A stretch of 20,392 bases of DNA, taken from positions 1 through 20,392 of the forward strand of contig JAEMTM010000019.1 in the NCBI GenBank assembly GCA_016462305.1, written 5' to 3'. The notes under the pieces are model-generated. The model saw only the letters and a list, made by a program, of their open reading frames with translations. It was not told the DNA's origin and did no database searches. Made by a program: the position numbers and the translations under genes. Source of the stretch: Sphingomonadaceae bacterium (GTDB lineage Bacteria > Pseudomonadota > Alphaproteobacteria > Sphingomonadales > Sphingomonadaceae). This document shows, one piece after another, positions 16,126 through 20,392 of the stretch. Each line of letters starts with the position of its first letter. Position 1 is the first letter of the stretch.

Positions 16126-16830
16126 ATGAGAAGTTTTTGGCTATATGGGGCGTTATGCCTCACAATCCAAGCGTTGTCGGGATGCGGGTCAAATCCTGTA
16201 GCCGAAAATAAGACTGACGTTCAGGAAACGGCAAAGGTCGCGCAATATGACCAATTGGTCGTTGCGTTCGGCGACAGCCTCTATGCCGGGTACCGCCTTG
16301 CGCCGAATGAAGGGCTTGCCCCGCAATTGCAGGCGGCATTGCAAGCAGATGGCATCAACGCGCGGGTGCATAATGCCGGGGTGTCGGGGGACACCACAGC
16401 AGCAGGAAAAACGCGGCTGGCCTTCGTGCTCGATAATCTTGACCGAAAGCCTGACCTGGTCGTGCTTGGCCTTGGCGGCAATGATATGTTGCGCGGCATC
16501 AAACCTGCCGAAACCAAAGCGAATATGACCGCGATGATGGACGAATTGCAACGCCGTGACATTCCAGTCGTGCTGACGGGCATGTTGGCCGCGCCAAATC
16601 TAGGTGCAGATTATGTAAATTCTTTCAACGGGATTTTCCCGGAACTGGCCAATGAATATGGCGCTTCGCTTTACCCTTTTTTCCTCGATGGCGTAGTGAC
16701 GGATGCGGCCTTAATGCTGCCGGATAACATCCATCCCAATGCCAAGGGCGTGTCGCGGGTTGTCGAAGGATTATCCCCGCTGATCGAAGCCGCCTTGAAG
16801 CGGCAAGATAAAGCTGTATTAGAAAAATAA
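16126..16830 (+). CDS. tesA: SGNH/GDSL arylesterase-lysophospholipase TesA-like, predicted lipoprotein
   Basis: This 234-aa enzyme hydrolyses esters and thioesters of acyl chains in the family. The four SGNH blocks are visible: AFGDSLYAGY with S51, the Gly of NAGVSGDTT, GGND (117-120) and DNIHPN with D200 and H203. The N-terminus is a lipoprotein signal, ALSGC, with the lipid Cys at residue 20, followed by a polar linker. This differs from the soluble periplasmic TesA of Escherichia coli. The start ATG is 8 nt after AAGGA. It diverges from ybbA with 11 bp between start codons. Its stop codon lies inside a 9-bp hairpin. Confidence 0.93.
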   Translation: MRSFWLYGALCLTIQALSGCGSNPVAENKTDVQETAKVAQYDQLVVAFGDSLYAGYRLAPNEGLAPQLQAALQADGINARVHNAGVSGDTTAAGKTRLAFVLDNLDRKPDLVVLGLGGNDMLRGIKPAETKANMTAMMDELQRRDIPVVLTGMLAAPNLGADYVNSFNGIFPELANEYGASLYPFFLDGVVTDAALMLPDNIHPNAKGVSRVVEGLSPLIEAALKRQDKAVLEK

Positions 16831-16836
16831 TACAGC
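16813..16836 (+). terminator. Stop-codon-spanning hairpin at the end of tesA (possible terminator)
   Basis: A perfect 9-bp stem, GCTGTATTA (16813-16821) with TAATACAGC (16828-16836), closes a 6-nt A-rich loop. The TAA stop is the start of the right arm. No T-run follows on the plus strand, so intrinsic termination is doubtful. RNA stabilisation is an alternative. Confidence 0.4.
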
Positions 16837-16914
16837 CGGGGACGGAAGTGCTTGAAATGGTCGTGCACTCGTTCCATTTGAAGTCATATCCAATGACAGA
16901 GGGATTTTTTGGCC

Positions 16915-18123
16915 ATGTCGACTGAAACCGCAACCCAGACCGTGCAAGATCTGAAGCTCACACCGCCGGACCCCGTGCCGACCGTTACCCCGCAACAGGC
17001 GATGGGGCTGGTCCCTGTAACCGATGAGCAGCAAAGCAAGCTGGCACAGCGGGTTGATGCCTATGTCGCTGACCTGATTGCGCAGGACGTGAACAGTCCT
17101 GAATTCGGCAAGCGGGTTGACCAGCTTACCAATATGGGCCGCAAGGAAATTATGGAGGCATCGGCGCAGTCGAACCGCTTTCTTGATAAACCCATCCGCC
17201 GCATGGACGCCGAGTCTAGCGTTGGGACGGATTTGGGCGAATTGCGCCGCGTTGTTGAAGATTTGGACCCTTCCAAAAAGGGCAATCTGATGACCAAGCA
17301 AAAGCTGTTTGGCATCATCCCCTTTGGCAGTAAATTACGCAATTATTTCGACAGCTATCAAAGCTCGCAAACGCATATCAGCGCGATCCTCGGGCGGCTT
17401 GGCAACGGCAAGGACGAGCTATTGATGGACAATGCTGCCATTGATGTGGAGCGTCAAAATCTGTGGGTTGCCATGGGCAAGCTGGAGCAGATGATCATCA
17501 TGTCAAAGCAGCTTGATGCCAAGCTTGAGGAAAAATCTGCGGAGTTGGAATTGTCCGACCCAGCCAAGTCACGCGCGATCAAGGAAAGTGCGTTATTCTA
17601 TGTGCGCCAGCGGACGCAGGACTTGCTTACGCAAATGGCCGTGACGGTGCAGGGCTATCTTGCGCTTGATTTGGTGAAAAAGAACAATGTCGAGTTGGTA
17701 AAGGGCGTTGACCGCGCATCGACAACCACCGTTGGCGCGCTGCGTACGGCGGTCACGGTGGCGCAGGCCATGACGAACCAGAAACTGGTATTGGACCAAA
17801 TCACGTCGTTGAACACCACAACGGCGAATATCATCGACAGCACTGGCAAATTGCTCCGCGACAATACCGCACGTATTCATGAACAAGCGGCGGGTGCGAC
17901 TATTCCGTTGGAAACATTAAGCCGCGCGTTTCAGAATATTTACGACACGATGGATGCCATCGACACCTTTAAGCTGAAGGCGCTCGACAGCATGAAGCAG
18001 ACGTCGGACGCGCTTGAGAAAGAGGTCGAAAAGTCCAAGGGCTATATCGCCCGCGCCGAAGGTCAGGCGCAGGCGGTGCAGGCTACCCAGGACAGCGGTT
18101 TGCTCGCGGCTTTGGAGGGGTAA
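16915..18123 (+). CDS. telA: TelA-like toxic anion resistance family protein
   Basis: This 402-aa protein is soluble, rich in helix and predicted coiled coil, and of normal length for the TelA family (PF05816). Family-like stretches include KQKLFGIIPFGSKLRNYFDSY, GKDELLMDNAAIDVERQNLW, GYLALDLVKKNN, and ALRTAVTVAQAMTNQKLVL near the C-terminal helices. Members have been linked to tellurite and envelope-stress resistance, but the biochemical role is unclear. The ATG at 16915 is preferred. An in-frame TTG two codons earlier is closer to the GAGGGA ribosome site, so either is possible. It is followed, after a repeat, by an XpaC-like gene. Confidence 0.88.
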   Translation: MSTETATQTVQDLKLTPPDPVPTVTPQQAMGLVPVTDEQQSKLAQRVDAYVADLIAQDVNSPEFGKRVDQLTNMGRKEIMEASAQSNRFLDKPIRRMDAESSVGTDLGELRRVVEDLDPSKKGNLMTKQKLFGIIPFGSKLRNYFDSYQSSQTHISAILGRLGNGKDELLMDNAAIDVERQNLWVAMGKLEQMIIMSKQLDAKLEEKSAELELSDPAKSRAIKESALFYVRQRTQDLLTQMAVTVQGYLALDLVKKNNVELVKGVDRASTTTVGALRTAVTVAQAMTNQKLVLDQITSLNTTTANIIDSTGKLLRDNTARIHEQAAGATIPLETLSRAFQNIYDTMDAIDTFKLKALDSMKQTSDALEKEVEKSKGYIARAEGQAQAVQATQDSGLLAALEG

Positions 18124-18143
18124 GTGTTGACCAAATTATCTTC

Positions 18144-18251
18144 GTCACTCCCGCCAAAGCGGGAATCATGGTCGGAACTTGCGGCACTGACCGACCAGCG
18201 TTCTACAGATTTATATCTCCGGCCATGGATTCCCGCTTTCGCGGGAATGAC
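18144..18251. repeat. Inverted pair of CCCGC-AAAG-GCGGG repeats between telA and its partner
   Basis: The left arm 18144-18171 and right arm 18223-18251 are inverted copies with two mismatches and one 1-base gap. Each arm is itself a palindrome around TTCCCGC / GCGGGAA. The 51-bp centre shows no feature. Similar units are common between genes in many proteobacteria. It fills most of the 145-bp gap in a likely operon. Confidence 0.8.
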
Positions 18252-18268
18252 AAAGTTTAGGGAAGCCA

Positions 18269-18985
18269 GTGAATAGCCCAGCATCCAACTCAAACGAGAC
18301 CCTGAACGCGGCTGCGCGGTCGTTGCGCAATGTGCGGATGAAACCGATTGGCTCCAAGTCGCAGGCGCTGCGCCGTGCGCATTTTTGGGGCAAGCTGAGT
18401 AAGGCTGTGGTCGCGATAGGGGTGGTGTTGATCGGCGCGGGCATAGTTGGCGCGATTATGGATGGCATCGGCTTTTGGGGCGTGATGATTACCGGCATAG
18501 TTGGCGCGGCGGCGGCCTATGTGTTGATGCGCTATCCCGAAATGCCCATGCCTACGACCGAAAGCCTGCGTGTCACTGATCTCGCGACTTTGGCTGGCAA
18601 AACCGAAATCTGGTTGGAGGCGCAGCGTCCGGCGCTGCCAGCGCCAGCAGTGAACTTGATGCAGGATATTGGCTTGCGGTTGGACCAGCTTGCGCCGGTA
18701 TTGCAGACATTGGATGAAAACGACCCGGCGGCGCGCGAAGTGCGCAAGCTGGTGGGCGAACATCTGCCCGAACTTATTAACGGCTATAAGAAAATCCCGG
18801 ATAGCCTGAAACATAAAGAACATGCAGGCAAAACGCCGGCGCAGCAGCTTGTTGACGGGCTGAAAACCATTGATCGCGAAATTGAAACCATGACCGGGCA
18901 AATCTCACGCGGGGAGCTGGATAAGCTGGCCGTGCGTGGGCGTTACCTTGAAATGCGCTATGATAACAGCGAGGCATCGGGCTAG
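18269..18985 (+). CDS. XpaC-like membrane protein, partner of TelA
   Basis: This 238-aa protein has a basic N-terminal segment (about 18-43), two close membrane segments (about 45-66 and 71-88), and a cytoplasmic helical domain ending in TPAQQLVDGLKTIDREIETM and GRYLEMRYD. The order, size and position next to telA resemble the XpaC (5-bromo-4-chloroindolyl phosphate hydrolysis, PF10112) partners of TelA-like genes in Bacillus, but the family call is inference. The start codon is GTG at 18269, 5 nt after GGGA; no ATG lies before the membrane segments except M24, which would remove part of the basic region. Confidence 0.75.
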   Translation: MNSPASNSNETLNAAARSLRNVRMKPIGSKSQALRRAHFWGKLSKAVVAIGVVLIGAGIVGAIMDGIGFWGVMITGIVGAAAAYVLMRYPEMPMPTTESLRVTDLATLAGKTEIWLEAQRPALPAPAVNLMQDIGLRLDQLAPVLQTLDENDPAAREVRKLVGEHLPELINGYKKIPDSLKHKEHAGKTPAQQLVDGLKTIDREIETMTGQISRGELDKLAVRGRYLEMRYDNSEASG

Positions 18986-19063
18986 GCCGTCTAAGGGATT
19001 TCAAAGAGCCAAAGACGCGGCGCGCGTTACAAAATCAGGGGCTTTCGTGGCGCATAAAGGCGC

Positions 19064-20188
19064 ATGGATGAAAAGGAATGCGTTTTGACGCGCACGAAAC
19101 TTAGCAGAGAATGTTTCGGGACGCTGCCCAACGGAGACACCGTTGAAGCGATTACCCTCATCAACGCAAACGGCATGCGGGTGCGTATCATCGGCTATGG
19201 TGCGGCGATACATTCGGTCTACGTGCCCGATGCGCAAGGGCGATTTGCCGATGTTACGACTGGGTATAACACGGTGGACGCCTATGTGGCTCAGTCGCAA
19301 TATTTCGGTTCAACCGTAGGGCGCGTCGCCAACCGCATTGCAGGCGCGCGCTTTACGTTGGAGGGTAAAGAATATCTGGTTCCTGCCAATGATGCCGCCA
19401 ACTCCCTGCATGGTGGCGAACTGGGGTTTGACAAGGTCAACTGGACCGTTACCGCCTGCGATGAAGAGGCGATGTCCGTGACGCTTTCGCATGTCAGTCC
19501 CGATGGTGACCAAGGCTATCCCGGAAACTTATCGGTAACTGCAACCTACCAACTGCATGCGGACAACGCTCTGTCGGTGCGATACCAAGCGACCACGGAT
19601 GCACCAACTATCGTCAATCTGTCCAACCATGCCTATTGGAATTTAGCCGGCGAAGGTGCGCCCCACGACGCAATGGACCATCTGTTAACTATCAATGCTG
19701 CGTATTATTTGCCGGTCGATGCCACCCGCATCCCGACCGGCGAGCGCCGCCATGTGGCGGGCACCGCGTTTGATTTCCGCGTAGCTAAAACAATCCGTGC
19801 GCATGTCCGCGATGTTTCCGATGAACAATTACGAATTGGAAATGGTTACGACCATAATTGGGTCATTGATGAGGTAGTGGCGCCCGAGCCACGCTTACAC
19901 GCTATTTTGAAAGATCCACATTCGGGACGGACAATGCGGTTGCTGTCTAATCAACCTGGCTTGCAATTCTACGCCGGCAATTTTTTCGATGGTTCCACGA
20001 CGGGTAAGGCTGGCAAACGCTATCATATGGGCGATGCCATCGCCTTGGAACCGCAGATGTTTCCAGATGCACCTAACCAAGATTCCTTTGCATCGGTCGC
20101 GCTGCATCCTGACCAGACTTATGAAAATATCATCATTTGGCAGTTCGGTGTGACTGCGGGTAATGCAGATGAACACCCGCCCCAATAG
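19064..20188 (+). CDS. galM: Aldose 1-epimerase (galactose mutarotase)
   Basis: This 374-aa enzyme interconverts the alpha and beta anomers of aldohexoses. GalM marks are complete: R87/R91 in VGRVANRIAGA, H116 in NSLHGG, H189 in VNLSNHAYWNLAG, D263 and H264 in NGYDHNWV, and the probable catalytic base E329 in ALEPQMFPDAPNQ. No signal peptide is seen, so it is probably cytoplasmic. The ATG at 19064 follows AAAGG by 3 nt. A TTG at codon 8 with AAGGA upstream is possible and would remove a poorly conserved tail. It lies 78 bp after the XpaC-like gene. No other sugar gene is in view. Confidence 0.94.
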   Translation: MDEKECVLTRTKLSRECFGTLPNGDTVEAITLINANGMRVRIIGYGAAIHSVYVPDAQGRFADVTTGYNTVDAYVAQSQYFGSTVGRVANRIAGARFTLEGKEYLVPANDAANSLHGGELGFDKVNWTVTACDEEAMSVTLSHVSPDGDQGYPGNLSVTATYQLHADNALSVRYQATTDAPTIVNLSNHAYWNLAGEGAPHDAMDHLLTINAAYYLPVDATRIPTGERRHVAGTAFDFRVAKTIRAHVRDVSDEQLRIGNGYDHNWVIDEVVAPEPRLHAILKDPHSGRTMRLLSNQPGLQFYAGNFFDGSTTGKAGKRYHMGDAIALEPQMFPDAPNQDSFASVALHPDQTYENIIIWQFGVTAGNADEHPPQ

Positions 20189-20207
20189 CACGCCTGCGGC
20201 ACCGTAA

Positions 20208-20330
20208 CCGCCAGTTCACCGATCTGCATATGGCGCAGGAATTCCCTCCGGCGTCATCCGCGCTAGATTTAGCCGCAACGGCGCGCGTTTCACAATTGAA
20301 CTGCCCTTAGCGGAAGCGGCGGTTACGTAA
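20208..20330 (+). pseudogene. Possible C-terminal remnant of a sensor-kinase-like gene
   Basis: Directly after galM a plus-strand frame runs from a TAA (20205-20207) to a TAA (20328-20330) without a start codon. Its last part, NGARFTIELPLAEAAVT, resembles the end of a histidine-kinase ATPase domain, where a beta-strand of type FTIxLPL is common. Upstream residues do not show the rest of the domain. It may be decayed coding DNA or chance. Confidence 0.25.
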
Positions 20331-20346
20331 GCACCCCTGCCAAGCA

Positions 20347-20392
20347 TCAGCCAACAAAGGCGCGTTCCAGCACATAAGTGCCGGGGTGCGAT
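20347..20392 (-). CDS. Possible 3' end of a minus-strand gene running off the window
   Basis: The minus strand reads 14 sense codons (SHPGTYVLERAFVG) and a TGA stop at 20349-20347. The short peptide looks coding-like, and the frame is open to the window edge. It would converge with galM. It is too short to assign a family. Confidence 0.35.
   Translation of the reverse strand, partial: SHPGTYVLERAFVG

Overview
The window looks like core chromosome of a sphingomonad-type alphaproteobacterium (Sphingomonadales, perhaps a moderate-GC genus such as Sphingorhabdus or Sphingopyxis). This is inferred from the protein style (DUF3297, the TelA pair, the HI0933-type flavoprotein), the moderate-to-high GC content, and intergenic repeats of the kind common in that order (GGGGAGGTGGCAG / TGACGGAGGGG units and CTTCGACAGGCTCAG units). 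I saw no tRNA, rRNA, CRISPR array, prophage or insertion sequence with a transposase.

Layout from left to right. (1) 28-4374, minus strand: a two-gene efflux operon, with the periplasmic adaptor (HlyD/MFP) first and a full-length RND pump second. A recognisable promoter lies upstream and no outer-membrane channel is visible. (2) 4687-6371, plus strand: mnmA (tRNA 2-thiouridylase) followed 32 bp later by a small DUF7010-type membrane protein. (3) 6387-9511: a 124-aa membrane-anchored cysteine-containing protein (minus) diverging from a lipoprotein serine hydrolase (plus), then DUF3297 (minus) diverging from an HI0933-family flavoprotein (plus). (4) 9541-12498: a bidirectional terminator, typA/bipA (minus), and a divergent SBF-like transporter (plus). 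(5) 12504-16830: the conserved tesA <> ybbA-ybbP arrangement. The FtsX-type permease and its ATPase are on the minus strand, and a lipoprotein TesA-like esterase diverges from the ATPase. (6) 16915-18985, plus strand: a telA / XpaC-like pair. (7) 19064-20188, plus strand: aldose 1-epimerase. The last 200 bp hold a possible degenerate coding remnant and possibly the last codons of a minus-strand gene running off the window.

The most interesting structure is between the genes. Two related nested-palindrome elements sit in opposite orientation on either side of the ybbP-like permease gene. One splits the ABC operon, and its terminal repeat appears to supply the permease's Shine-Dalgarno sequence. 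A second repeat family adjoins the first element, and a third separates telA from its partner. The tesA/ybbA divergent start is also notable: only 11 bp separate the two start codons (TTG and ATG), and one small palindrome holds both ribosome binding sites.

I found no clear sign of a wholly new multi-gene system. The genes belong to known families, and the candidates for novelty are the repeat architecture, the shared start region and a few uncharacterised small proteins.
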